A stretch of 64,000 bases of DNA from Salvelinus alpinus (GCF_045679555.1 NC_092091.1:75846730-75910729), one strand, 5' to 3'; positions 34,801 to 46,700 are shown, numbered from the stretch's first letter. Notes: a model not told the origin generated them from the sequence alone. Program-made: numbers and translations.

Positions 34801-35133
34801 GGTGCAAGATGGCTCTGCATGGAGCCTGAACAGCCTGAGGTGCCGATCACTGGGGGGCTTGTAGTCAGCCCCATAGGTGCTTTGCTGCCCCACTCTGGCC
34901 TGAGGGCCCCGAGGCTGGAGGAGAGAAGAGTGGAGAGAGATGGATGAACCCTCACCTTTAACTAACCAAGAGCATCAGTGAAAAGTATTAATTCTAGTAA
35001 GCATTATGAGACAATCTCATTGATTACCTATTCTTACTAGTTGAATAGCCTAGTGTTTATGTTATGAAAATGATCAAATATGGCAATGATAAACCCGTAC
35101 TTGACATACCTGAATTTGCCTTAAAGAGTGCAT
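30273..35133 (-). CDS. Unrecognised multi-exon gene with microtubule-protein-like motifs
   Basis: Seven coding exons join in phase on the minus strand: 35133-35110, 34914-34789, 33440-33354, 33137-32840, 32671-32537, 31474-31366 and 30828-30648. All are bounded by AG and GT. Start MHSLRQIQ. A likely final piece is 30477-30273 (FTSWCTEGSAQRLRF then stop), joined with less certainty. Segments include STYGADYKPPSDRHLRLFRL, a Ser/Pro-rich exon 4, a charged VERFRAEQFRRDMTHSSRLE, TTYSQSYTHWDNP and SEYQ/AEYQ repeats (SEYQDRYQGPDRY, AEYQPG, SEYQRHF). The TTYSQ and SEYQ words recall SAXO-, MAP6- or MDM1-type microtubule-associated proteins, but I cannot name an orthologue. It lies head-to-head with dok1. 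The donor of exon 5 lies in a 79-bp repeat array. Confidence 0.7.
31156..31302 (+). other. Orphan exon-like frame inside intron 6 of the minus-strand gene
   Basis: A plus-strand segment with acceptor tatcgcag and strong donor GTAAGTAAG is open in one frame. It encodes RLQKLETDAKKTG, WNELEETVQNRVRRRG and VHGLCTMAL, phase 1 at both ends. The composition is clearly protein-like. I find no partner exons, so it may be an exon of an unseen gene or a relic. Confidence 0.4.
31733..31897. mobile_element. Palindromic miniature element split by (TA)n
   Basis: The arm tcccaaatagcaccctattc with agtgcactacttttgacc is mirrored by ggtcaaaagtagtgcactat and attaggtgttctatttggga-like sequence. A (TA)n/(AC)n tract sits at about 31830-31860. 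Other copies or fragments lie at 13445, 30590, 36361, 39836 and 46370. Confidence 0.75.
31898..32569. repeat. 79-bp tandem repeat carrying a splice donor
   Basis: Eight full units and one partial unit of 79 bp run from here into exon 5 of the minus-strand gene. On the minus strand each unit carries the exon end (CATGCACCCAG or CATGCACCTAG) followed by GTAGGTCC. Each also carries CCCATAG or CTCATAG 27 bases before that point. A rearranged fragment of the unit lies at about 31690-31725. Plus-strand frames of 62-67 codons across it are artefacts. Confidence 0.95.
33120..33240. repeat. GA-rich simple sequence
   Basis: Imperfect (GA)n with agagagagag and gggaggga words, directly beside exon 4 of the minus-strand gene, where it supplies the pyrimidine tract of the acceptor. 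Confidence 0.8.
33443..33508. repeat. (GACA)n/(GACAGGCA)n microsatellite
   Basis: gacagacagacaggcaggca-type repeat next to exon 3 of the minus-strand gene; on the minus strand it gives the tract before the acceptor. Confidence 0.85.
33535..34707. mobile_element. Non-autonomous DNA element with CACTSTAAAA ends
   Basis: The 1.17-kb element has inverted ends (CACTCTAAAA left; CACTGTAAAA on the opposite strand right) and is flanked by TA on both sides, as for Tc1/mariner-type targets. Both ends carry aggttctt and gaaccc words in inverted order. No transposase is visible. It fills intron 2 of the minus-strand gene. Confidence 0.7.
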
Positions 35134-35840
35134 TAAATTGCTCTTGTTCCCTGATATTTAAGATGGTCATTCGTCAAGTATAAATCGGGGTCAACGCTAG
35201 CGAAACTAAAACAGGCTACACGAGACAGTGGTTAAATGTGTGTTGGAGAACCCATAATAGTCTATGTTCCATAGAACGTTGGAACGTTTGAGTCAACATA
35301 ATATACTTTTATCGATTCCTTAGTTACGCAGCGACATCATAATTAGGGCGATGTCAGAGCATTACAAAATAATCTAAGTCTTCGTAGCCATTCTAAAACA
35401 ATGGTCATAAATGAAAGAACAATGAACAATACAAAATATCGTAATAAAATCAACCATGAATGGGCGGTTTCACTTCCTTCATTTTTCACAATACATGTCT
35501 TATTCACTGTTTGGTTCTCTGTGTAGGCAATTGTTCATTGTATGACATCACAAGGGTTGGTCTTTGTAGATTCAGGTAGTTAGAGGAACGTGCATTAACG
35601 CCCTGGACCAGACGTAGTAGCCTGGGGCCGTGAGAAAGGTGTGGACGCAGTCATAATTTCACCGTAGGTTTTGTCGCTGACGTAACGAAAGAAAAGCACA
35701 CCTACATTTGTCAGTGTGAGAGTTTGACCGTACTGAAATCACAAGTGTAGGATTAGGATACCGTAAACTAACATATATCACAGTCAAATCCAAGTTATTG
35801 GTTAAAGTTCAGTTGAATGCCGAGAGACTCTTTGAACATA
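35134..35840. promoter_or_regulatory. Divergent promoter region between the minus-strand gene and dok1
   Basis: The two start codons point away from each other with 707 bp between them. A CRE-like gctgacgtaac is near 35677. No TATA box in a convincing position is visible. Shared regulation is an inference from spacing. Confidence 0.4.
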
Positions 35841-38800
35841 ATGGACACTCATGTGAAAGCAGGACAAGTTTACCTTCAACACCGAAATGTAGAAAAGGTA
35901 AGCACGTAACTTTATTTAGCTCACTTAATTGTACACATCCTGGTACCTTATCTATCTTGTTTTTGTGGAATGACAATAAAAGTCAATAGGAACATATTGT
36001 ATTTATTTCGATTTTGAATGCAGCTTTATAACAGTCTTGTGATGTAAGTTTTTATTTAGTTTATTTCGAGTGTTTTGATATGAACTATTGCTGTTATCAT
36101 GTAAACTGCCATCCCCTTGTTTACTCTATGTACTGTGTATGACAGAAATCTAATCCCTATACCATTCCACTTTACATTTTAATGTATATGATTGCAGTAT
36201 ATGAGGACATTTACTGAAGCCTACATTTTGAAGTCTTTTTGGCAGAGACAGGCTAAGTTGGTAATGGTGCCTGTGTAAAGGTATGAGGGGAGAACGGATC
36301 CTCACGTGCGTGCCCAGACACAGTACTGCTCCCAGTTTCCTCAGGGCACATTCCATCAATATATGTCCCAAATGGCACCCTATTCCCTTTTCAGTGCACT
36401 ACTTATGACCAGGACTCACAGCATCTCTGGACAAAACTAGTGCACTATGTAGGGGATAGGGTGCCATTTGGGATGTGCACTGATACACTGCTAGGCACAC
36501 GTAAAACAGAGGGAGGGGCCAAGGCACTTACTGTACCTGAGCACACATACCTCATCTACCACTGCACCTTTATTTAAAAATAGGCAGCTGTGCTGGAGAA
36601 GGTGGAGGGGGGGTGATATTCTGAGTCTGTCATTTGACTAATGTGTTGTGGGCGAAATGGGAAAACAACTAGATACTCACTTTTTTTAAATTCTCTTTCT
36701 CAACCACACATTTTTCTCCCCTTCTCTTGGCCTTTTTCTCCCCATTATTTCTGTCTTCCCTCGCTTCCCTCTCTGCCATCATCCCCTTTCTTCCCTCCCT
36801 CCAGAAGTGGAAGCAGCATTGGCTGGCTCTCTACCCCTCCAGCCGCTGCGGTGTAGCCAGGCTAGAGCGCCAGGAGGTGGGGGGAGGAGAGCGGTCCGGT
36901 CCCTCTGGGGTCTGGAAGCACCAGGACAAAGTTAAGGAGAAGAGGGTGATCCGCCTGTCAGAGGTAAACCTTACTGCTGTACTTGTCTTCCTTACTAGCA
37001 CTGACTTTGATTATAGCTGCATTATTGAGGATTTTTTTTTTTACTGGCACTGACTGTAAGACAGTATGTGGTTGTCTTACCTAACTTAGTTGAATGCACT
37101 ATAATTGGCTCTGGGTATGGATAAGCATAAGGCCCTGCGAGAGACTAGCATCCTGTCTAGAGGGCGTACTTGTACATCAAACTGGCTCATGCTACAGAAA
37201 CAGGAGATAGGCCCCTGTTCCTATGAGCTGTTAGAGCTTGCACAAGCCTTAGCCCCAATCTATCTCTTTAATGCTGAGTGCCAAGCAGAGACGCACCAAG
37301 TCACATTTGTTACAGTCTCTGGATAAGAGTGTCTGCTAATGGAGTAAAATGTAAATGTAGGTGATCAGGGTCCTGAGGCTGCCCCCACAAGCTGAGGCCT
37401 GCCCCAAAGACAACATGGCCGCCTTCTGTGTGGAGACAGACGGCAGGAGGTACGTCTTCGCAACGGATAAGGACAACTGCGTGGAGTGGGTGGAGAGGAT
37501 GTGTGACCTCGCCTTCCAGGTGAGAATAGCAGCTTCTGTTGTTGTCTTGTGACTGTTATGGATCAGTCTCAATTCAACAGTTTGACAGTTACAGATAGAA
37601 GTAGAATCATACTTTATTAGCATTCAACAACGCTGATAGGAATTTGTTTCGGAATTGGTACAAGGCTAACAGCAAACGCCATTATTCACTGGTCTCTCTA
37701 TCATTAAACTCTTTTCATCACCAAACAGTTATTATATAGAGGATGTGTACACTCTTGGAAAATAGGTTGTAAAAGGGTTCTTCTGCTGACCCCATAGGAG
37801 AACCCTTTTTTGTTCCCTGTATAAACCTCTGTAGAAAGGGTTCTACATGGAAGCCAAAAGGGGTAGATAGCACCTTTTTTTTTCTAAGAGTGTAGGTATC
37901 TGTGAGGACAGTTCTCACTGTCTAATCTAAATACATGTCTTCTCTCCCAGGGAGGCTCCACTGGTCAGCAGCCTCAGATTCAGATGGAGGACAACCAGAT
38001 CTACGTCTCCAGGGAGGAAGGTGAGAAGCACATCAGATATCCTAGTGGCCATTACAAACTATAACGAACAACCATTCTTCTGTCTGTTTATGTCTAATGG
38101 GCATATGATTACTGCTGTCTTGGAACAGGTTCTTCTTTTCAAAGATATTACTACGAATAAAGGATAGATAAACACAAAATAGAAAGCAAGAAATAGAAAT
38201 GAACACCCTCCATAGTGCTTCGGTCATGACCGCCACTCTCCCTCCTCTCTCCCCTCAGTTAGTGAGTTCAGGGTGGGTGTGAAGCAGACGGATGTAGCGA
38301 TGCGCTGCGGCCTCCAGGGGGAGTACTATTGGCTGCAAGTGGCCCAGGAGGGGCTGGTCCTTAAGGAGGCGGAGACCAGGAAGAGTTTGCAGGACTGGCC
38401 CTATCGGCTGATACGACGCTATGGCAGAGACAAGGTCAGTAGAACCATGGAATTTAGAATCTCATTGAACCATTGAATTAGATTCCTAATCTGTTATTAG
38501 TTTTAATCTAATGCTACTCTCTAGTGTCTAATTTCAAGGCCATCACAGTACGGTACTATGCTGCGCTACAAAGGCAAAACAGTAGTAACTACATAATTTT
38601 TTGGACTGCGAATTCTGACTTCAAAGTATTTTTCTCTCTAAACAGACAGCAATTTCTGGTACTTAATGATATGTTTTGATCAACTGGCTTGTTCTTGTGT
38701 CAGGAAACAAAATACCACACTAATCAGATAATTTACCTGGCCATTACAACAGATCAAAGTTACTGTGTTTAGCTTTTTAGGGCAGTGTGGGTCCAAAAAA

Positions 38801-39821
38801 GGATGTGTCTAAGGATCATTGTAGGGTCATCAGTGTCCATTCAAGAAGGTTGGAGGTTATAATACGTATGGTGCCCACATTAAATTATGCAATTTTCCAG
38901 TGAACACCTGTGGGAATTTTCTCAAATCATTGTGTCCTCTTGGTTCTCCCACAGTTGACATTCTCCATCGAGGCGGGCCGGCGTTGTGACTCTGGACCCG
39001 GAGCCTTCACCTTTGACACATGCCAAGCTGACGACATCTTCAGCCTCATCGAGAACGCCATATGGGAACAGAAGGCCGTCGCCGGGGACGAATGTGAGGG
39101 CCACACTGTGGCTGCTAACCGTAGCCCTAACATGCCTCGTGCTCGTTCACCACTGCCCAAACTACCAGATAGCGCAGCCATTTTAGAGGGCAGCTACAGC
39201 TTTAAGCCAGTATTTTCAAACGCTATTGGCGCAGAGCAGTGTGTGTACTCACAGCCGCCTAATTTGATTGGCTCTGAGGAGTGTCCGTACTCTGAGCCAG
39301 CAGACAGTATTAAACCCAAAGCCCCAGGCCTCAACTCCTATCTGACGCCCCCAACGGCCTCCACCCTCACCCCCTCTATCCCTCTATACCCCCACAATCA
39401 CCATGGCAACCGAACGGAACCAGTGTACGCCGACCCAGCAGACATCCTCTCACTCACACCCCCGAGATCTACACCACCACCACCACCGCCCACTTCCTCT
39501 TCCTGCTCTTGTCACCACGGCGACAAGCCAGAGCCGGTCTACTCCGAGGTGTATGACCGGGGACAGGAACCTGGCAAAGAGCAACCCATCTATAGTGAGC
39601 CTTGTGTGGGGACCCCAGCCAAGGGCCCCAACACTGACCCGTTCGCCCACCTTTACAGCCAGGTCTGCAAGCCAGGCTCTTCATCCTCATCTTCATCATC
39701 ATCATCCCCCTCTTCCTCCTCATCATCATCGTTGACCATTACCAGGACCTTGGCCACCAGGAGGCCCACTGCTGGACGCCAGTCACCAGAGGTCATCTAT
39801 GAAAACATGGGGTTCATTTAG
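35841..39821 (+). CDS. dok1: Docking protein 1 (PH and PTB adaptor)
   Basis: Six coding exons in phase: 35841-35897, 36805-36963, 37361-37519, 37951-38020, 38259-38434 and 38955-39821. They give 495 aa (human DOK1 481). I prefer the ATG at 35841 (MDTHVKAGQVYLQHR), which matches DOK N-termini; an in-frame ATG lies 24 bases upstream. Exons 1-3 form the PH domain (KWKQHWLALYPSS, VIRLSE, CVEWVERMCDLAFQ). Exons 5-6 form the IRS-type PTB domain (WPYRLIRRYGRDK, then FSIEAGRRCDSGPGAFTF). The tail has many tyrosines for SH2 partners (EPVYADP, EPVYSEV, QPIYSEP, LYSQV) and ends VIYENMGFI; YENM fits a YxxM site. A Ser-rich stretch is coded by TCA/TCC repeats. Known role: membrane adaptor that attenuates tyrosine-kinase and Ras signalling. 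dok2 is a less likely alternative. Confidence 0.88.
36361..36477. mobile_element. Palindromic miniature element, complete
   Basis: The left arm atgtcccaaatggcacccta with gtgcactacttatgacc is mirrored by actagtgcactatgtagggg and agggtgccatttgggatgtg. It lies in dok1 intron 1. Confidence 0.85.
37105..37360 (+). mobile_element. SINE/LINE-tail repeat abutting dok1 exon 3
   Basis: The body ctggctcatgctacagaaac and the tail ctctggataagagtgtctgc then gtaaaatgtaaatgtag are the L2-type tail seen at 4160-4600, here on the plus strand. The repeat ends exactly at the AG that precedes exon 3. Confidence 0.7.
37750..37892. mobile_element. Miniature inverted-repeat element, 143 bp, TA target
   Basis: The ends CACTCTTGGAAAA and the inverted ttttttctaagagtg are flanked by TA. 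The interior has gggttcttctgctgacc and aagggttctacatggaa. It lies in dok1 intron 3. Confidence 0.85.
39679..39733 (+). repeat. Coding microsatellite for a serine tract in dok1
   Basis: tcatcctcatcttcatcatc-type trinucleotide repeat in frame. It encodes about 18 serines interrupted by one proline, in the disordered tail of DOK1. Confidence 0.9.
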
Positions 39822-40759
39822 GATACTCTGCTGCGTCTGAAATGGCACCCTATTGCCCTTTAAGGTGCACTACTTCTGATCAGTGCCCATAAGGATATAT
39901 TGAGACCAATCCACACATTCACTCATTTCACAATGTTATTGTAAACTTACTTTATTTATTGAACTTGTTTTCACATACAGAATCATTGTTTTTTCTTATG
40001 ATGTAATAACTTTTGTATAACCTGATATGAATATCAATTTTGCACACCAGTGTAATGAACATGGGAGAGGGAGAAAAGAGTGACAGAGATCTTCCAGAAG
40101 TCTGCCAGTGGTCGATGTAAATATTACAAACAGTGTTAGCCTCCTCCTCCCCAACAGAAACCAATGACTTCCGCTCAGTCTCACATCCTTTTCCTAATTT
40201 ACTTTGTTTTACTGATGTGATTCAATAAACCAATCATGGGTGTGTATCCAGTAACTCTCCCTCCACTATTTGTTTTGTGCATTGATTGTTTATTTTTTTG
40301 AAATTGTATTGTGCCCCTCAATAAATGAGACTACTGTTCAGTTCAACGCTGTTTACATGGGAATATGTGAACGTTAACAGACCGACTACTGTATATTTCA
40401 GGCTCCTCTGTGGTTGTCGGCGTGTATTCATGTTTGGTTTAGTGAGATTTGAAGCTTCCTCGTTTAACACATTGTAATAGTTCTATTACATACTGTACTG
40501 CACCTGACCTGTAGGCTAAGTAGCCTATTATACCGTGTTAGAAATAGCACCAAATCGGACACCGAATGGGTAGGTGAGAATAACAAATACGCCGTATTTT
40601 GATACACTTGAACCGTACTTTTTTGTTTTCTTGGTTTCTGTAAGCGTTTCGTTCCCCCCTGTCCATCGTGTATTGACAGAACGCCCCGAGCGCACTTTTA
40701 ATGACGCGTAACTGACACGCGCCGAAGAGTACTTGTGTCATCAACGGACATTCTTCCTG
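39822..40759 (+). other. dok1 3' UTR and semaphorin upstream region
   Basis: A fragment of the palindromic miniature element follows the stop (39836-39905). AATAAA hexamers are at 40224 and 40320. From about 40600 to 40759 the DNA is richer in CpG (gacgcgtaactgacacgcgc) and is the likely semaphorin promoter and 5' UTR. Confidence 0.55.
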
Positions 40760-43700
40760 ATGTCACTTCTCAACATGCGGACCACCTGTTTTATGGCCGT
40801 GATCTTGTATCTCACAACTGGTTCATCTCGTTGTCAAACACCAATTCCCAATGTTCACGGAGGTGAGTACAGTACAGTTGGACAAACGGTCTCTCTCTCT
40901 ACATACAAAATGTATTGCAATTTTAAAATGTATCGCAATTCCTAATGGGTACGGTAACTTTAGGAAGGCTACAATCTAAATAGTCATAGCAATGCAAATG
41001 ATGTTGCCTAGCAAACAAGTACATTTGTAAGAAGTCTATTATCAGCACCCAGTGTGGTTTTGGCAGGCTAATTTATTCATCTGGGAATGGAGATGGTTAA
41101 TGACTTAATCCGACATTTAACCAGATGGGAAGGATGGAGGCATGGTGGAGAAACGCCCATTAAACAACACTTTTAAAATGACTGAAGACACGTGTGTCAT
41201 TTCACTGCTGTTTTCACTAAGTACCCGGAATATAGCAGAGTGAGTATAGACTGGGGTTACAGTGTTATCCTAATTTTGCCTGCTTTCATGGATAGATAGG
41301 CCTAGGCTATAGGTCTTAGATTGTAGTACGGAGAATGTGGAGGTTTGAGATGCCCCACTCGTAGTGGTCTGTGTGTGTGTGTGTGTTAACACCCAATTGC
41401 AACAAGGAGCAGTTTACCGGACACATATTAAGCCTATGTCACGGACTAAATAGCAAACACAAAGGAGAGTTTAGCCCCAAAAGTGTCTACCTAAATCAGC
41501 ATTGAGTGACTGGTGAGTAGGGGTTTATTTATTACGCTGATTCTGTTGCAAAACATTTCTTAAACGGAATGAAATGGGGAGGGACCTAACTGAATTTGTC
41601 CAATAGAAACCATTTTTTGTTGTTTGGACTAATTATTGCACCCCAACTGTGGGTAGCGGCCCACCGACCACAATAATATTTCTCAGTAGAGGAAGTGACA
41701 CAATTACTGATGCTTAGAAATGGTTCAGTAAAAGTCCCTGTAAGTCAGTCTCATCCTTCACACATTCACTCAAAGATCTAGGTCAAATAAATGGGGTGGA
41801 GGAGGGGAGTATATTTTACGGAGCCCTGGTCCAAAGTAGTGCACTGTCGGAAATTGTCACGCCCTGACCTTAGAGAGCCTTTTTATGTCTATTTGGTTTG
41901 GTCAGGGTGTGTTTTGGGGTGGGCATTCTATTTTTGTTTTCTATGATTTTGTATTTCTATGTTTTGGCCGTGTATGGTTCTCAATCAGGGACAGCTGTCT
42001 ATCGTTGTCTCTGATTGGGAACCATACTTAGGTATCCCTTTTCCCTCCTTTCAGTGTGGGAAGTTGTCTTTGTTTGTGGCACATAGCCTTAAGCTTCACG
42101 GTCGTTTTTGTATTGTTTATTGTTTTTGTCGGCGTCATCCTAATAAAAAGGAATATGTACGCTCACAACGCTGTGCTTTGGTCCAGTTCTTTCGACGGCC
42201 GTGACAGAAATATTTGGGGCACATCCCTAATGTTATGTCCTGTTCTCCTCAGGGGTAGGTGCAGTTCTGGGGGTGTCCAACACCAGCGTCCTCCTGCAAG
42301 ACCCCATCTCTGAGACACTCTACCTGGGAGCCAGAGGCTCCATCCTGGCCCTGCACACCTCCAACCTCACCTGGAAACACCCATCAGTGAGAGAGAAAGG
42401 GAGGGAGAGACAGAGATAGTGGGGAGAGAGGGAGGGACAGGGACATAAGAGGGCGGAGGGAGAGACAGGGAGATAGGAGGGAGGGACAGGGAGATAAGAG
42501 GGGAGGGACAGGGAGATGGGAGGGAGGAGGGAGGGACAGGGAGATAAGAGAGTGGAGGGAGGGAGGGAGGGACAGGGAGATAAGAGGGCGGAGGGAGGGA
42601 GGGACAGGGAGATAAGAGGGGGAGGGACAGGGAGATGGGAAGGAGGGACAGGGAGATAAGAGGGGGGAGGGAGGGACAGAGATAGTGGGGAGAGAGGGAG
42701 GGACAGGGACATAAGAGGACGGAGGGAGGGACAGGGACATAAGAGGACGGAGGGAGGGACAGGGAGATAAGAGGGCGGAGGGAGGGACAGGGAGATAAGA
42801 GGGGAGAGACAGGGAGATGGGAGGGAGGGACAGGGAGATAAGAGAGTGGAGGGAGGGAGGGACAGGGAGATAAGCGGGTGAGGGACAGGGAGATAAGAGG
42901 GAGGGAGGGAGAGACAGGGAGATAAGCGGGTGAGGGACAGGGAGATAAGAGGGAGGGATGGAGGGACAGAGAGATAGGAGTGAGGGACAGGGAGATAATA
43001 GGGAGGGAGGGGGAGATAAGAGAGTGGAGGGAGGGAGGGACAGGGAGATAAGAGGGGGAGGGACAGGGAGATGGGACAGAGGGAAGGTGGGACAGGGAGA
43101 TAAGAGGGGGGAGGGAGGGACAGGGAGATGGGAGGGAGGGACAGAGAGATTGGAGCCAGGGAAGGAGGGACAGGGAGATAAGAGGGGGAGGGACAGGGAG
43201 ATGGGAAGGAGGGACAGGGAGATAAGAGGGGGAGGGAGGGAGATGGGAGGGGGGAGACATCTTCACTTGACTGTCTGTGTGTGCACGCTTATCTGTGCAT
43301 ATTTCCACTCTTGATCTTAGCCAACTGGCAGTGAAACGAGTGTGTATTTGTTTGTGTTTTCATGATGGGAGTATTCATGAACACAAAACCATAGAAAAAC
43401 CTACGTCTTACCTGGGACAAACACTCTATGCCAGACATAGATTAAACCTAGTCCTGGACCACTTTCCCAATAGAGATTCTCCACTGACACTGCTTTTTAG
43501 TCCAGTACTGGGCTTAACCTGATGTTGAACTGTGTGATGTAACTGAATGTGTTTGTGTGTTCTCTCTCTTCCGTCTCCGTCTCTGCAGATTAAGTGGGAG
43601 GCAACAGAAGAGGAGAGGAAGTCCTGTATGGGTAAAGGCAAGAGAGAGGTGAGCAACGTGGGGTGCTCTTGATCTGTGTTTGAAGTGGCAAGAAAAGTGT

Positions 43701-46700
43701 GTGTGTGTGGTAAGAGGTGTCTCTGTGGCAGTGGAGGCTGGTGGGAGGAGCTATAGGAGGACAGGCTCATTGTAATGGCTGGAATGGAATTAATAGAATG
43801 GAGTCAAAAATGTGGTTTCCATATGTTTGATTTGTTTGATACCGTTCCATTATTTCCATTCCAGCCATTACAATGCGCCTGTCCTCCTATAGCTCCTCCC
43901 ACCAGCCTCCATTGCTCTGTAGTGTATGTATGTGGTTAAAGGTGTTGGTGAGATGCTATGCTTCACACACAAAATGTAACACCATCACCTTTGCCTTTAG
44001 TCATACTCATCTATGTCATGATGTATGATACCGTTACCATAACGACTGCTTTACTGACTCTTCAGCTTCCTGTCAACAACACATCACATCCTGTATGTTT
44101 GGCTTTCAGATTACTTTTTACTTTGTATCTGGTCATCTTCAAAGACTGATAAACAGAACTAGAGGTCGAACGATTATGATTTGTCAACGCCGATACCGAT
44201 TATTGGAGTACCAAAAAAAGCCGATACCGATTAATCGGCCAATTTTATTTATTTATTTGTAATAATGACAATTACAACAATACTGAATGAACACTTATTT
44301 TAACTTAATATAATACATCAATAAAATCAATTTAGCCTCAAATAAATAATGAAACATGTTCAATTTGTTTTAAATAATGCATAAACAAAGTGTTGGAGAA
44401 GAAAGTAAAAGTGCAATTTGTGCCATGTAAGAAAGCTAACGTTTAAGTTCCTTGCTCAGAACATGAGAACATATGAAAGCTGGTGGTTCTTTTTAACATG
44501 AGTCTTCAATATTCCCAGGTAAGAAGTTTTAGGTTGTAGTTATTATAGGAATTATAGAACTATTTCTCTCTATACGATTTGTATTTCATATACCTTTGAC
44601 ATTGGATGTTCTTATAGGCACTTTAGTATTGCCAGTGTAACAGTATAGCTTCCGTCCCTCTCCTCGCTCCTACCTGGGCTCGAACCAGGAACACATCGAC
44701 AACAGCCACCCTCGAAGCAGCGTTACCCATGCAGAGCAAGGGGAACAACTACTCCAAGTCTCAGAGCGAGTGACGTTTGAAACGCTATTAGCGCGCCCCC
44801 CGCTAACTAGCTAGCCATTTCACATCGGTTACACCAGCCTAATCTCGGGAGTTGACAGGCTTGAATTCATAAACAGCAGAGCTGCTGGCAAAACGCACAA
44901 AAGTGCTGTTTGAATGAATGCTTACGAGCCTGCTGGTGCCCACCATCGCTCAGTCAGACTGCTCTATCAAATCAGAGACTTAATTATAACATAATAACAC
45001 ACAGAAATACGAGCCTTAGGTCATTAATATGGTCGAATCCGGAAACTATCATCTCAAACAAAACATTTATTCTTTCAGTGAAATACGGAACCGTTCCGTA
45101 TTTTATCTAACGGGTGGCATCCATCAGTCTAAATATTCCTGTTACATTGCACAATCTTCAATGTTATGTCATAATTACGTAAAATTCTGGCAAATTAGTT
45201 CGCAATGAGCCAGGCGGCCCAAACTGTTGCATATACCCTGACTCTGCGGGCAATGAACGCAAGAGAAGTGAAACAATTTCACCTGGTTAATATTGCCTGC
45301 TAACCTGGATTTCTTTTAGCTAAATATGCAGGTTTAAAAATATATACTTCTGTGTATTGATTTTAAGAAAGGCATTGATGTTTATGGTTAGGTACACGTT
45401 GGAGCAACGACAGTCCTTTTTTGCGAATGCGCACTGCATCGATTATATGCAACGCAGGACACTAGTAATATCATCAACCATGTGTAGTTATAACTAGTGA
45501 TTATGATTGATTGATTGATTGATTGTTTTTTATAAGTTAAGTTTAATGCTAGCTAGCAACTTACCTTGGCTTCTTACTGCATTCACGTAACAGGCGGTAG
45601 GTGGTTGGTGAGGCAGGTGGTTAGAGCGTTGGACTAGTTAACCGTAAGGTTGCATGATAGAATCCCTGAGCTGACAAGGTAAAAATCTGTCGTTCTGCCC
45701 CTGAACAAGGCAGTTAACCTACCGTTCCTAGGCCGTCATTGAAAATAAGAATGTGTTCTTAACTGACTTGCCTAGTTAAATAAATAAAGGTGTACATTTT
45801 TTTTGAATAATATATCGGCAAAATCGGCGTCCAAAATTACCAATTTACGATTGTTATGAAAACTATTAATCGGTCAACCTCTAAACAGAACCATGACTCA
45901 CGTTAAATAGTCAGGGAGTTAGAGTTCTTGTTATCGCTACCGTTTTTTTCAATGGGAGTAATATGAAAACCAACCTTGGCCTGTATACATTGGGTTCCTT
46001 GCACCTGAGTTGAGCAACCATGCATTATACTACTGATTATAACCATATTTTATTGATCTGTTTAGAGCTAGGTTCTCCTGATCTAGGATCATGCTATCTA
46101 CCCCAAATCCTAACCTTAGCCATTATGGTGAGGAATGTAAACTGACCTGAGATCTGTGTCTAGAGGCAACTTTATCCTGCTCTGTTATGGCCCTGTGCTA
46201 GGAAGGAGTTGCCAAACGTGCTTCAGCCTAGCTTAAACTAAAAGGCAATCAGGGACTTGAAAATGCCCCAAATATTCCTTATCCCAGGGCACTTGAACTG
46301 TTTCCTCATAGATCGTAAAGATCTATTTACTAGATACAAACAGGCTTACGTTTTCCCCCTCATCTCAAATGGCACCCTAGTCCCTATTCAGTGCACCACT
46401 TTTGACCAGGGCCTATAGGGGAGAATAGGACGCTGTTTGAGACATGTCTCTTTGTCTCCCTCTACAGGATGACTGTTATAACTACATCTGTCTGCTGGAG
46501 GTTCTGAAGGATGGAAGGATCTACGTCTGTGGCTCCTACGCCTACGATCCCCAGTGTGCTTTCATAGTCAGTCACGTTCTCTCTCCTCTGTCTCTTCTCA
46601 TACTCTATACCTATATCATTTAGTATTATTATTATAGTCTACACCTAAAATATTATTATTATAGTCTACACCTATATTATTATTATACTCTACACCTAAA

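Noticed and set aside
35110-35179. Alternative start MTILNIREQ for the minus-strand gene
   Set aside because: That frame ends in phase 1 and exon 2 then meets a stop; the ATG at 35133 gives phase 0 and joins cleanly.
38910-38954. Upstream extension of the dok1 exon 6 frame
   Set aside because: It is intron sequence ending in the acceptor TCCCACAG; the PTB domain continues from exon 5 at 38955.
42320-43314. Several 110-313-codon frames rich in Pro, Ser and Leu (minus) or Gly, Arg and Glu (plus)
   Set aside because: All are translations of the purine minisatellite in semaphorin intron 2; no start, splice or domain support.
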